From: an uncultured Dialister sp.
GTDB taxonomy: Bacteria; Bacillota; Negativicutes; Veillonellales; Dialisteraceae
Assembly: GCA_900543455.1 (NCBI GenBank)
Contig: UQRR01000026.1
Location: 1-25,415 of the forward strand
Direction of reading: 5' to 3'
DNA: 25,415 nt
A program made the position numbers and the translations under genes. This document shows positions 1 to 7,931 of this stretch, piece after piece (the first letter of the stretch is position 1; each line of letters opens with the position of its first letter). The notes below the pieces were generated by a model. The model made no database searches, had not been told where the DNA came from, and saw only the letters and a list, made by a program, of their open reading frames with translations.

Positions 1-165
1 TGGTAGCTAGGGATTAGTGGCTAGGGATTAGGTTTGCGATACGAGAAAACCGCTAGTTTCAAACCTTCGCGGCGCTTATGTATTTTTATGCGCCGCACCA
101 CCATTTCGCATTTCTCATTTCTAATTTCTCATTCAAGAGAGACTTTCACCCCCAATTAAGGGGCA
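1..165 (-). repeat. Composite intergenic repeat, copy 1
   Basis: Read on the minus strand this stretch has three parts in order. First is a GAATGAGAAATTAG-type head followed by GGTGGTGCGGCGC. Next is a 7-bp-stem hairpin whose arms are GCGGCGC at 69-75 and GCGCCGC at 90-96. Last is a tail made of CTAATCCCTAG units at 1-31. The same order recurs at 1251-1475, 17222-17430, 17455-17580 and 21300-21525. No coding function is seen. An ORF crossing this stretch is considered spurious. Confidence 0.7.
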
Positions 166-199
166 GTACGCCCCGTAGTCTGCCCCTGAACCCCAAACG

Positions 200-235
200 A
201 AAAACGCACCGCGAAATCATTCGCAGTGCGTTTTT
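200..235 (-). terminator. Rho-independent terminator of the aminotransferase gene
   Basis: The arms AAAAACGCAC (200-209) and GTGCGTTTTT (226-235) are perfectly complementary. An inner GCGAA/TTCGC stem extends the hairpin, so it carries a U-tract in both directions. It lies 13 bases beyond the stop codon of the minus-strand aminotransferase gene, which is the expected place for its terminator. Confidence 0.85.
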
Positions 236-248
236 ACATACTAACCTG

Positions 249-1127
249 TTACGGCAAACCGTCGCTCATGAGATGCGCATAGTGCTGCTGGATCTTACGG
301 GTGACAGGGCCGACTTCTCCATTGCCGATCGGCTGTCCGTCGATGGAGATGACCGGAATGATGCCGTCCTGAGAATTCGTGAGGAAGACTTCTTCCGCAT
401 TCATCATATCTTCGAGGCGGACCGGATCTGCCGCATCATCGATGGAGGTGACGCCGGCGGTCGGAGCGACGCGGGAAAGGACGAGGGAGCGTGTGATACC
501 GCGGGTCATGAATTCATTCGTGCCCGGGGTCCAGATGACGCCTGCCTTGACGATGAGTACATTCGAGTGGGTGGCTTCGGTCAGAAGGCCGTCTCTGATG
601 AAGATGCCGTCGTAGCAGCCCTGCTTCAGTGCGTCCTGACGCGCGAGCAGGTTATCCACCTGAGAGAGGGAAAGGATGTCGCAGTGATGGCCGCGATCAT
701 CTTTCATCGTGATGCACTTCACGCCGTCCTGTACTTTGGCGATGGCGTCCAAGCTGATCGGTTTGGCGTAGACAAGGACATTCGGGCGCAGCTGATTTCT
801 AGCCGGGATCAGGAAATCATGGTCGCCCTGTCCGCGGGTGACGATGATCTTCACATAGCCTTCTTCGATGCCGCTTTCTTCGACGACGGTTTCCACGATC
901 TCGGTGAATTCGTCCGGTGCTGTCACGGGACGGATGCCCAGAAGGCGCATGGAGCGGTACAGACGGTCGGTGTGATAGGAAAGAGCAAACGGATGGCCTT
1001 TGTAGACGCGGATCCATTCATAGCATCCGTCACCAAACTGGAGTCCTCTGTCATCTGCCGCGATGATCTGGGAGAAATCATAATAGAAATTGTGATTGTA
1101 GTATATGGTAGTTTTTCTTTCTGCCAT
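249..1127 (-). CDS. Class IV (D-amino-acid type) aminotransferase lacking the usual PLP lysine
   Basis: This is a 292-residue PLP fold type IV aminotransferase, closest by eye to bacterial D-amino acid transaminase (dat), which moves amino groups between D-amino acids and 2-oxo acids for peptidoglycan precursors. Visible family marks are DRGLQFGDGCYE (26-37), HTDRLYRS (52-59), VTRG (96-99), CDI (149-151), LTEATHSNV (182-190) and the C-terminal EEVFLTNS and PVTRKIQQHY blocks. The start is the ATG at 1125-1127, eight bases after GGAGG; an in-frame GTG upstream overlaps that ribosome site. Oddity: an ungapped comparison with Bacillus DAT, from CDIK to the conserved TE exactly 32 residues later, puts Leu152 (codon CTT) where the Schiff-base lysine belongs. 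The gene may therefore not be a normal transaminase. Family confidence is high; the substrate and activity are unknown. It is monocistronic, with its own terminator. Confidence 0.85.
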   Translation of the reverse strand: MAERKTTIYYNHNFYYDFSQIIAADDRGLQFGDGCYEWIRVYKGHPFALSYHTDRLYRSMRLLGIRPVTAPDEFTEIVETVVEESGIEEGYVKIIVTRGQGDHDFLIPARNQLRPNVLVYAKPISLDAIAKVQDGVKCITMKDDRGHHCDILSLSQVDNLLARQDALKQGCYDGIFIRDGLLTEATHSNVLIVKAGVIWTPGTNEFMTRGITRSLVLSRVAPTAGVTSIDDAADPVRLEDMMNAEEVFLTNSQDGIIPVISIDGQPIGNGEVGPVTRKIQQHYAHLMSDGLP

Positions 1128-1250
1128 ACGTCTCACCTCCGTAACAAATTGTTATTATTATGGCTTATGAGGGATATTACCACTGGGGCGTTCTGCCTCT
1201 TGATTGCCTGCGAAAGAGGTTCAGCGGGTTCTATAGGTTCAAGAGGTTCA

Positions 1251-1475
1251 AAGGGGGTTGGTGCGGCGCATAAAAACATAGAAGCGCCGCAGAGTATGGA
1301 TGTGGCGATGCCCGAAGGTTTCTTAAAAAGCAGGTTTCCCGTTTGAGCTTTTCTGACAGGATTCGTTTGACCGCAAACAACAAAGATTTCTCGCTTCGCT
1401 CGAAATGACGATACGCGAAAAGATTTTTCTAATCCAGTCACCCATCACTAGTAACTAGTCACCAGTCACTAGTCA
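1251..1475 (+). repeat. Composite intergenic repeat, copy 2
   Basis: This fills most of the 388-base gap between the aminotransferase start and the etfA end. In order it has GGTGCGGCGC, a hairpin with arms at 1263-1269 and 1284-1290, a GAGTATGGATG..GGCGATGCCCGAAGG block, an AAAGATTTCTCG..AATGACGATACG block, and a tail of ACTAGTCACCAGTCACTAGT units at about 1436-1478. It is inverted relative to copy 1, so the heads of the two copies face the aminotransferase gene from both sides. No gene or conventional etfA terminator is evident in the gap. Confidence 0.75.
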
Positions 1476-1514
1476 CTCGAGACTCCCAGTCCCCAATTCC
1501 TGACCATTCACCCC

Positions 1515-2519
1515 TCATTTGCTTTTCAGCGCTTTGATCTTTTCAATGAGGAGCGGGAGGAAATCCTTCAGATCCGCTTCGACAGCGTAGTCTGCCATTT
1601 CCATGATCGGCGCCTTCGGGTCCTTATTAACCGCGATGACGATGTCCGCATTGACTGCACACATGTGCTGCATCGCGCCCGAAATGCCAAGTGCGAAATA
1701 GATCTTCGGCGCTACGCCCTTGCCGGTCTGACCGATCTGGTGGCGATGCGGTTCCCAGCCGAGTTCTGCGATCGGACGGCTGCAGCCGACAGCCGCTCCC
1801 AGAAGGTCAGCGAGTTCATGGACCTTCGCCCATTCCTCTTCCGTGCGGATACCGCGGCCGCCTGCGACGACGACCTTCGCATTTTCGACCGGATGGCTGT
1901 CCTTCTCACCGGCGATGATTTCCTTCAGCACCGTGCCGAGATCCTTCTCTTCGAGGGAAACGGGGAGAGCGATGACCTCCCCCGTGCGGGAAGCATCCGC
2001 TGCCGGATACTTGAAGATGCCCGGGCGGACCGTACCGACCTGAGGACGGTAGTCCGGAGATACGATGTCAGCCATGATATTCCCATCCATCGCCGGACGC
2101 GACCAGATGACGAGCCCCTTCTCGGTATCTGCCGAAAGCTCCGTCACATCTGCCGTGACGCCGCAGACGAGCTCTGCTGCCAGACGCGGAGCGAGATCAC
2201 GGCCGAATGGCGTCGCGCCAAAGATGATGGTATCCGGCTTCTTCTCCAAGAGGAACGGCGCCAGTGCTTTCTGGTACGCTTTCCCATCATAGTGGGAGAG
2301 GAGCGGATGATCGATCACATAGACCTTATCCGCACCGAGGGAAATCAGCGAGGATGCCGGATCCTTGAGATCAGCACCGATGAGGACGACCGCGACTTCT
2401 TCTCCCAGCTGGTCAGCCAGCACGCGGGCTTCGCCGGTCAGTTCACCGGTGACCTTCTGGATCTTGCCATTTGCAAGCGCCCCGATGACATAAATACCTT
2501 TGTGTTCAGAAAAATCCAT
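1515..2519 (-). CDS. etfA: Electron transfer flavoprotein, alpha subunit
   Basis: This is a 334-residue EtfA of normal length. With EtfB it forms a soluble FAD-containing heterodimer that passes electrons between acyl-CoA dehydrogenases and other carriers; in anaerobes related pairs bifurcate electrons from NADH to crotonyl-CoA and ferredoxin. The N-terminal ETF domain spans about residues 8-190. The C-terminal FAD domain carries VVVAGGRGIRTEEEW (216-230), GCSRPIAELGW (245-255), QIGQTGKGVAPKIYFALGIS (261-280) and AVNKDPKAPIMEMADY (296-311), all characteristic of the family. The ATG has AAGGAGGGG seven bases upstream, and the etfB stop TAA lies inside that ribosome site, so the two genes are translationally linked. 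No dehydrogenase partner is encoded in the window, so the electron donor and acceptor are not known. Confidence 0.96.
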   Translation of the reverse strand: MDFSEHKGIYVIGALANGKIQKVTGELTGEARVLADQLGEEVAVVLIGADLKDPASSLISLGADKVYVIDHPLLSHYDGKAYQKALAPFLLEKKPDTIIFGATPFGRDLAPRLAAELVCGVTADVTELSADTEKGLVIWSRPAMDGNIMADIVSPDYRPQVGTVRPGIFKYPAADASRTGEVIALPVSLEEKDLGTVLKEIIAGEKDSHPVENAKVVVAGGRGIRTEEEWAKVHELADLLGAAVGCSRPIAELGWEPHRHQIGQTGKGVAPKIYFALGISGAMQHMCAVNADIVIAVNKDPKAPIMEMADYAVEADLKDFLPLLIEKIKALKSK

Positions 2520-2530
2520 TTCGCCCCTCC

Positions 2531-3322
2531 TTAGATGACCTTCAGTTTCTGCATAGCCGAGAGGAAGAGATCCACAGCTTCTTCCGTCGTCTTTCCTTCG
2601 ATGCGGAGATTTTCTTTTTTCGGCGGCACGACCGGACGGACCTGACGGACCTGCGTCGGAGAGCCCTTCATGCCGATGCGCGCCGGATCGACCGGCAGAT
2701 CGGCTGCCGTCAGATTTCCGATCTCCACTTCGTCCTTCTTGAGGAGACCCTTGATGCTCGGGTATCTCGCATGGTTCAGCGCTTCCGTCGCAGTGACGAC
2801 CGCCGGAAGAGCAAGCTCGAGCACCTCGATATTCCCACCGATCTGGCGCTTCACCGTCAGGAAGCCTTCCTTCTCATAGGAAATGCCTACGGCTGCACTC
2901 ACATCCGCGATGCCGAGCGTCGCAGCGATCTCCGGGCCGATCTGTGCCGTATTGCTGTCGATGGACTCCTGCCCGCAGAAAATGAGATCGAATGTTCCCA
3001 GCTTCTCGATCGCCTTAGCCAGCGTGTAGCTCGTCGCAAGAGTATCCGCACCGCCAAATGCGCGATCCGTCACGAGGTATACTTCATCAGCGCCCATAGC
3101 GACCGCATCCTTCAGGACAGCGGCTGCCTGCGGGGGACCCATGGTGATGACCGTCACCGTGCCGCCCACTTCATCGCGCAGCGAGAAAGCCGCTTCCAGC
3201 GCATGGAGATCCAGCGGGTTCATGATGCTGTTCGCATTATTTCTTTTCAGTCTTCCTGTGGTCGGATCGACTTCCATCTTCGACGTGTCGACGACCTGTT
3301 TGATACAAACCAGAAACTTCAT
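2531..3322 (-). CDS. etfB: Electron transfer flavoprotein, beta subunit
   Basis: This is a 263-residue EtfB, first gene of the etfBA operon. Family marks are MKFLVCIKQVVDTSKMEVDP at the N terminus, NSIMNPLDLHALEAA (31-45), TVITMGPPQAAAVLKDAVAMG (57-77), DRAFGGADTLATSYTLA (86-102) and CGQESIDSNTAQIGPEIA (116-133). The DRAFGGADTLATS stretch matches EtfB proteins of butyryl-CoA dehydrogenase/EtfAB complexes from anaerobes such as Acidaminococcus and clostridia, so an electron-bifurcating role is a reasonable inference. I chose the ATG at 3320-3322 because GGAAGGGAG sits just upstream; the longer reading frame adds ten residues outside the family and overlaps the ribosome site. The gene lies 11 bases before etfA. 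Confidence 0.95.
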   Translation of the reverse strand: MKFLVCIKQVVDTSKMEVDPTTGRLKRNNANSIMNPLDLHALEAAFSLRDEVGGTVTVITMGPPQAAAVLKDAVAMGADEVYLVTDRAFGGADTLATSYTLAKAIEKLGTFDLIFCGQESIDSNTAQIGPEIAATLGIADVSAAVGISYEKEGFLTVKRQIGGNIEVLELALPAVVTATEALNHARYPSIKGLLKKDEVEIGNLTAADLPVDPARIGMKGSPTQVRQVRPVVPPKKENLRIEGKTTEEAVDLFLSAMQKLKVI

Positions 3323-3448
3323 AGTGTCTCCCTTCCGTGAGGTCGAAATCATGTGCCGCGCAGCACGAACACCGCGCCACAGGGTAAACGGGGCTATAGA
3401 GAAATAAGGCTTCGCCTACTGTCCCTATTATCCATATTTTCTTAGTTT

Positions 3449-3454
3449 AGTATA
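3449..3454 (-). promoter_or_regulatory. Possible extended -10 promoter of etfBA
   Basis: The minus strand reads TGCTATACT here, an extended -10 element (TGn plus TATACT). It lies in an AT-rich stretch about 130 bases upstream of the etfB start. No good -35 hexamer is visible at the usual spacing, so this is a tentative call. Confidence 0.35.
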
Positions 3455-3525
3455 GCATAAATGCACATTCTTTGGTGTAGAAACTTCGAAGAAACTTGAA
3501 CGTTTCCCGTGACTTTGCGGCTATC

Positions 3526-3551
3526 AAAAAATGGCGAACGCATCGTTCACC
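3526..3551 (-). terminator. Terminator of the toxin-antitoxin operon
   Basis: On the minus strand the sequence GGTGAAC, a GATGC loop and GTTCGCC are followed by ATTTTTTG. The stem has one mismatch. It lies nine bases beyond the stop codon of the frame-restored toxin gene (3560-3562), which supports the toxin gene having originally extended to that stop. Confidence 0.7.
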
Positions 3552-3559
3552 GTTGAAGC

Positions 3560-3891
3560 TCAATTTTTTTCATCCTTCCGCATGCGAATATACCGTTTCG
3601 CCGCGAAATCATACACCTCATCATTGGCTCGCGTCCCAATGATGATGACAAGCATTTCATTCTCCATTTGAATCAGTGCGTACACAATCCGAATGCCGGA
3701 TTTTTGAGCTTAATCTGATATAGCCCGTACAGTGCATTTCCACTCTTATTTCCGAGCAATTTGCCATAGCCATCAACACCTGAATTCTCTACTACTTTCT
3801 TTATCGCTTTATTGATGACCTTCTGATGATACCGATCAAAACCTTTCAAATCTTTTTCTGCAAAAGCCAAAAACCGGACATGCCACATCAT
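3560..3891 (-). pseudogene. RelE-family toxin, frameshifted
   Basis: This resembles RelE/StbE ribosome-dependent mRNA interferases, small toxins of type II TA systems. The uninterrupted frame gives 72 residues (MMWHVRFLAFAEKDLKGFD, then GYGKLLGNKSGNALYGLYQIKLK) and then stops at 3673-3675. In the next frame the rest of the family continues immediately: SGIRIVYALIQMENEM, LVIIIGTRANDEVYDFAAKR and a stop at 3560-3562. Joining the two near the AAAAA run at about 3703-3707 restores a protein of roughly 110 residues, the normal length. The loss removes the C-terminal catalytic half, so the toxin is probably inactive unless slippage or a sequencing error explains it. The ATG overlaps the antitoxin stop by four bases (ATGA), the usual coupling. 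Confidence 0.85.
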
Positions 3892-4217
3892 TCAAATTCC
3901 ACCTCAGACTCGTCAATATCGTTCAGCGCCTCCGAGGCAATATGGACTTCTTTCATCACTTCATCGAAGTCCCTGGTGTCCTTGAACGCACCATTTTCAA
4001 TCCTCTGCATGGCAAGCGCTAGAAGTTCAGCATTTTCCAGTTTTTCTGTCATCTCAAGATAACTTTCCGGTGACAGCAAGACGCATTCAGGTACATTGTT
4101 TTTCATGACAATCTTGAAACCGCTTTCTTTGACACTTTTAAAGATTTTTCCCGCCATGCCTTTATGGAACAGGCTGATGGGGATCGTATTCTTCAACGCC
4201 AGTGCTAATTTTTCCAA
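3888..4217 (-). CDS. Phd/YefM-type antitoxin
   Basis: This is a 109-residue protein with the Phd/YefM antitoxin fold at its N terminus: PISLFHKGMAGKIFKSVKES (13-32), the strand KIVMKNNVPECVLLSPESYL (35-54) and a helix after it. The acidic C-terminal tail rich in D and E (from about residue 80) is the part that usually wraps the partner toxin. Such antitoxins neutralise the toxin and repress their own operon by DNA binding. The start is a TTG with AGGAGG eight bases upstream. It is the first gene of the operon, followed by the overlapping RelE-type toxin. Because that toxin is frameshifted, the antitoxin may now survive alone as a repressor or as protection against a related toxin. Confidence 0.85.
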   Translation of the reverse strand: MEKLALALKNTIPISLFHKGMAGKIFKSVKESGFKIVMKNNVPECVLLSPESYLEMTEKLENAELLALAMQRIENGAFKDTRDFDEVMKEVHIASEALNDIDESEVEFE

Positions 4218-4245
4218 AGTCGTTTCCTCCTGCTCTCACTGTACT

Positions 4246-4271
4246 ATTGATTGGTAAATTTATCAATCAAT
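4246..4271. promoter_or_regulatory. Palindromic operator of the toxin-antitoxin operon
   Basis: This is a 26-base near-perfect palindrome. The outer arms are ATTGATTG and CAATCAAT, and the centre TAAATTTA is itself a palindrome; only one symmetric pair fails. It overlaps the -10 element of the minus-strand promoter and ends 29 bases upstream of the antitoxin start. Autorepression by the antitoxin (alone or with toxin) through such a site is usual for Phd/YefM systems; binding here is inferred. Confidence 0.7.
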
Positions 4272-4284
4272 GTATTGTTGTCAA
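4257..4284 (-). promoter_or_regulatory. Promoter of the toxin-antitoxin operon
   Basis: The minus strand has a consensus -35 TTGACA (4279-4284), a 16-base spacer and TAAATT (4257-4262) as -10. The -10 lies within the palindromic operator, so a bound repressor would block polymerase directly. Confidence 0.65.
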
Positions 4285-4331
4285 ACAAGAAAACTTTTCT
4301 TCGCATCTTCCTGCACTCCATTTCTCGAAAC

Positions 4332-4373
4332 AAAAACGCCCTGCAACGGAATCCCGAGATTCGCTGCAGGGCG
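4332..4373 (-). terminator. Terminator of dnaE
   Basis: The arms CGCCCTGCA (4337-4345) and TGCAGGGCG (4365-4373) are perfectly complementary, with an inner GAATC/GATTC stem. On the minus strand the hairpin is followed by TTTTTGTTT. It lies about 90 bases beyond the dnaE stop. Between them (4427-4459) is a short GTCACCAGTCACTAG repeat. Confidence 0.8.
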
Positions 4374-4426
4374 CTGTTTATGCCATATCAATTATCATCG
4401 GCTGAGAAGTCAGCTTAGAAGTGAAA

Positions 4427-4459
4427 CCCCAATCCCTAGTCACCAGTCACTAGCTACTA
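4427..4459 (+). repeat. Tail-type intergenic repeat (CCCTAGTCACCAGTCACTAG)
   Basis: This short stretch of GTCACCAGTCACTAG units sits immediately behind the dnaE stop codon. It matches the tail of the composite repeats but lacks the GCGGCGC hairpin head. Comparable isolated tails occur at 8137-8163, 8594-8613, 15573-15684 and 17006-17031. Confidence 0.6.
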
Positions 4460-4463
4460 TTTC

Positions 4464-7400
4464 TTAATTTTTTCTCCCCTCGACCGCCGCATTGCCAAGG
4501 AGCCCCTTCAGCGCTTCTTCGGCTTCTTCAGTAAAGTTAACGTAGAATTTCGGCACCATGCGGATCTCCTGCCTTGAGGAGATGAGGTGGAGAATGACAG
4601 GGGTGTCGCCATGGTATTTCGCAAGGACTCTGGCGAGGGCGGCACTGACGTCGTCTGTCTCATGACGGGGATCGACGTAGAGGTGGACTTCATCGACCGG
4701 CATGCGGACGGTCTTTTGGAACTGGGCCATCGGTATGATGCTGTCGGCTAAGATCTTGACTTCTCGCTCGTTCGACTGGACGCGGCCACGGATACAGATG
4801 GGCGCGTCTTCGGTGAGGAAGGGACGCGCGGCTTCCCAGACGGAGGGGAAGAGGACGGATTCGATCTCACTTTCATAGTCTTCGATGGTGACGTAACCCA
4901 TGGGCGCGCCCTTCTTGGTAACCATGCCCTTCACACGGGTGACAGTGCCGCCCAAGGTGACTGTCTTCCCGTCGTAGCGGCTGCCTTCGGTCTCGAGCTG
5001 GTAGATGGGCGTGCAGGCGGCCATCTGCTTCTTGTACTTTTCGAGCGGATGACCGCTGACGTAGAAGCCTAAGAGCTTCCTTTCCCAGTCGATCTTTTCA
5101 TCCGCGTCCATGTCTTCGAGATCAGGATAGACGACGGAGCTTTTCATCTCGTCCCCACCGAAGAGAGACATCTGTCCGCTCTCCCGGTCACTCTTCGCAG
5201 CGGCGACATCACTCATGACCTGCGGGAGTGCGGCGAGAAGCTGAGAGCGGTTGTAGCCGAAGCCGTCCATCGCACCGCAGCGGATGAGGCTTTCGCACGC
5301 GCGGCTATTGAGACCTTTTCCTTCGACCCGCTCTAAGAAATCCGACATGGACGTGAAGGGGCCGCCCTTCTTCCGGGCTTTGATGATGGCTTCGACGGCA
5401 TTCTCTCCGACGTTCTGGATGGCATCGAGTCCGAAGAGGATCTTATTTCCGCTGACAGAAAAATAGGCTTCCGAAAGATTGACATCCGGTGCGGCGATCT
5501 CCACACCGGCTCTTCTGGTATCTGAAATGTAGCGGCTGACCTTGTTCTTATCGCCATTGTAGCAGGTCATCATGGCAGCCATGAATTCAGCGCGGTAGTG
5601 CGCCTTGAGGTAGGCGGTCTGCCAGGCGATCCATCCGTAGCAGACACTGTGAGATTTATTGAAGCCGTAACCGGCAAAGTGGACCATGAGGTCGAAGACG
5701 TAATTCGCCGTCTTTTCATCGACGCCATTCTTCACGGCGCCTGTGACAAAGGTATCCCGGTTCTTCTGCAGGATTTCCGGCTCCTTGTGCCCCATGGCGC
5801 GGCGGAGCATGTCGGACTGGCCGAGGGAGAAGCCGCCCATGACAGAGGCGATCTGCATGACCTGTTCCTGATAGAGGATGACGCCGTAGGTTTCCTTCAG
5901 GATGGGAGCCAGTGATGGATGCGGATACTCGATGGGGATTTCTCCGTGTTTTCTCTTGATGAAATCTTCCGCCATGCCGCTCCCCAAAGGCCCCGGACGG
6001 TAGAGCGCGACCATCGGGATGAGGTCTTCGAAGCGGTCCGGGTGGAGCTTCATCAGAAGATTCGTAAAGCCGGTGGACTCGGACTGGAAAACGCCTGTGG
6101 TGTCGCCCGCGCAGAGCATCTCGCACGTCTTCTCATCGACGGAAGGGATGTGATTGATATCGATGGTGACACCGCGGTTCGCCCGGATCATCTCGATCGC
6201 ATCATGGATGACGGTGAGGTTCCTAAGCCCCAGGAGATCCATCTTGAGAAGGCCGAGCTGCTCGACCTGATCTTTTTCGTACTGCGTCTGGATGAAATCA
6301 TCCGCCGTGAGCTGGATCGGCACGTACTCATCGACAGGCTTCGAGCAGATGACGACACCGGCAGCATGCGTGCCGGAATTTCTGGAAAGCCCTTCCAGGT
6401 CGAGGCAGTGGTCGATCAGGGTGCGTACCGTCGCATTCGACTCGTAGAGGTCTTTGAATTCCTTCGAGCCGTCCAGTGTCTTCTTCAGCGTGACGCCCGG
6501 GCCGCTCGGCACCATCTTTGCGATCTTGTCCACTTCGCGAAGGGGCAGATTCATGACACGGCCGACATCACGGATGACGGCACGCGCCGCGAGCGTACCG
6601 AAGGTGATGATCTGCGCCACCTGCTCGGCGCCGTACTTCTCTGCGAGATAGGCGATGACCTGCCCGCGTCCGCGATAGCAGAGGTCAGTATCGATATCCG
6701 GCATGGAGACTCGCTCCGGATTCAGGAAGCGTTCAAAGAGAAGATCGAAACGCAGTGGGTCGATTTCCGTGATGTGCAGGAGGTAGGCGACGATGCTTCC
6801 TGCCGCGCTCCCACGCCCCGGCCCGATCGGGATGCCATGTGTCTTCGCGTAGCGGATGAAGTCCATGACGATCAGGAAGTAATCCGAGAATCCCATCTGA
6901 TTGATGACACCGAGCTCATAATCCAGACGCTCCTGCTCTTTTCCCGTGGGCTCTGGATAGTGCTCAGGAATCGCCGCCTCGCAGAGCTTGCGAAGATACG
7001 ACTTCGACGTCTCACCTTCCGGCACATCAAAGGACGGGAGCTTGTGGTCGCCAAAGGTGAAGGTCACATGACAGCGCTCTGCGATCTTTGCCGTATTCTC
7101 GATAGCGCCCGGATACTCGCCTAAGATCGCCTGCATCTCCTCCCCGCTCTTGCAGTAGAATTCGTCATTCGGAAAATGGAAATGATAGGGATCATCCAGT
7201 GTCTTTCCCGTGGAGATGCAGAGCTTGATTTCCTGGCTCTTCGCATCCTCTTTTTTCGTATAGTGGAAATCATTCGTCGCGACCAGCCCCAGCCCATACT
7301 CTTTTGCCAAAGACGCCAGCACCGGACGCACATCCGCTTCTTCCGGGATGCCATGATTCTGCAACTCGAGGAAATAGTTCTCCTTCCCGAACGTATCGAT

Positions 7401-7886
7401 GTAGTAGCGGATCACCTTTCTGGCTTCATCCATGTCGCGGTTTAAGATCGCCTGCGGAAGCTCGCCGGCAACACACGCCGACATCGCGATGAGCCCTTTG
7501 TGATACTTGGACAGAAGCTCATGATCCACCCGCGGCTTATGAAAATAGCCCTCCGTCCACCCCTTCGAGCAGATCTTGATGAGATTCTGATAGCCCTCAT
7601 TCGTTTCTGCCAAAAGGATCAGATGCCCCAGCTTCTCCTTCTCGCCCTTCGCCCGCTCGAAGCGGCTCTTCCTCGTGACGTAGACCTCGCATCCGATGAT
7701 CGGCTTGATGCCCTGCGCGATACACTCTTTATATAAATAGACCGCACCGTACATGACACCATGGTCCGTGATCGCGACCGCCGTCTGCCCGAGCGACTTG
7801 ACATAAGAGACAAGCTCCTTAATGCGGCATGTGCCGTCGAAAAGGCTGTACTCGGTGTGGACGTGGAGATGAACAAATGGATCCAA
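4464..7886 (-). CDS. dnaE: DNA polymerase III alpha subunit (DnaE)
   Basis: This is a 1140-residue DnaE-type replicative polymerase, normal length, without the inserted exonuclease domain of PolC. Domains in order: PHP domain (HLHVHTEYSLFDG at 6-18, ITDHGVMYG at 39-47, ATNDFHYT at 203-210); polymerase palm with GPGRGSAAGS (356-365) and the catalytic acidic pair D399/D401 in PDIDTD; third acid D550 in KMDLLGLRNL; fingers and helix-hairpin-helix region; an OB fold (VTLGGTVTRVKGMVTKKG, then YVTIEDYESEIESVLF) in the C-terminal fifth. It synthesises DNA at the replication fork with the beta clamp. The start is TTG at 7884-7886 with AAGGAGG nine bases upstream; the family N terminus begins there. 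It is monocistronic, with its own promoter region and terminator. Confidence 0.96.
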   Translation of the reverse strand: MDPFVHLHVHTEYSLFDGTCRIKELVSYVKSLGQTAVAITDHGVMYGAVYLYKECIAQGIKPIIGCEVYVTRKSRFERAKGEKEKLGHLILLAETNEGYQNLIKICSKGWTEGYFHKPRVDHELLSKYHKGLIAMSACVAGELPQAILNRDMDEARKVIRYYIDTFGKENYFLELQNHGIPEEADVRPVLASLAKEYGLGLVATNDFHYTKKEDAKSQEIKLCISTGKTLDDPYHFHFPNDEFYCKSGEEMQAILGEYPGAIENTAKIAERCHVTFTFGDHKLPSFDVPEGETSKSYLRKLCEAAIPEHYPEPTGKEQERLDYELGVINQMGFSDYFLIVMDFIRYAKTHGIPIGPGRGSAAGSIVAYLLHITEIDPLRFDLLFERFLNPERVSMPDIDTDLCYRGRGQVIAYLAEKYGAEQVAQIITFGTLAARAVIRDVGRVMNLPLREVDKIAKMVPSGPGVTLKKTLDGSKEFKDLYESNATVRTLIDHCLDLEGLSRNSGTHAAGVVICSKPVDEYVPIQLTADDFIQTQYEKDQVEQLGLLKMDLLGLRNLTVIHDAIEMIRANRGVTIDINHIPSVDEKTCEMLCAGDTTGVFQSESTGFTNLLMKLHPDRFEDLIPMVALYRPGPLGSGMAEDFIKRKHGEIPIEYPHPSLAPILKETYGVILYQEQVMQIASVMGGFSLGQSDMLRRAMGHKEPEILQKNRDTFVTGAVKNGVDEKTANYVFDLMVHFAGYGFNKSHSVCYGWIAWQTAYLKAHYRAEFMAAMMTCYNGDKNKVSRYISDTRRAGVEIAAPDVNLSEAYFSVSGNKILFGLDAIQNVGENAVEAIIKARKKGGPFTSMSDFLERVEGKGLNSRACESLIRCGAMDGFGYNRSQLLAALPQVMSDVAAAKSDRESGQMSLFGGDEMKSSVVYPDLEDMDADEKIDWERKLLGFYVSGHPLEKYKKQMAACTPIYQLETEGSRYDGKTVTLGGTVTRVKGMVTKKGAPMGYVTIEDYESEIESVLFPSVWEAARPFLTEDAPICIRGRVQSNEREVKILADSIIPMAQFQKTVRMPVDEVHLYVDPRHETDDVSAALARVLAKYHGDTPVILHLISSRQEIRMVPKFYVNFTEEAEEALKGLLGNAAVEGRKN

Positions 7887-7931
7887 GCGGAAACGCCTCC
7901 TTCACTCCTTTTTTCTTTCGAATTCTAAGGA

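Noticed and set aside
78..1346. 422-codon plus-strand frame
   Set aside because: It is the complement of the aminotransferase gene plus flanking repeats; no domain, and the minus-strand product is clearly real.
1133..1441. 102-residue minus-strand frame upstream of the aminotransferase
   Set aside because: It lies almost wholly within composite repeat copy 2 and ends in the aminotransferase ribosome site; no domain or ribosome site of its own.
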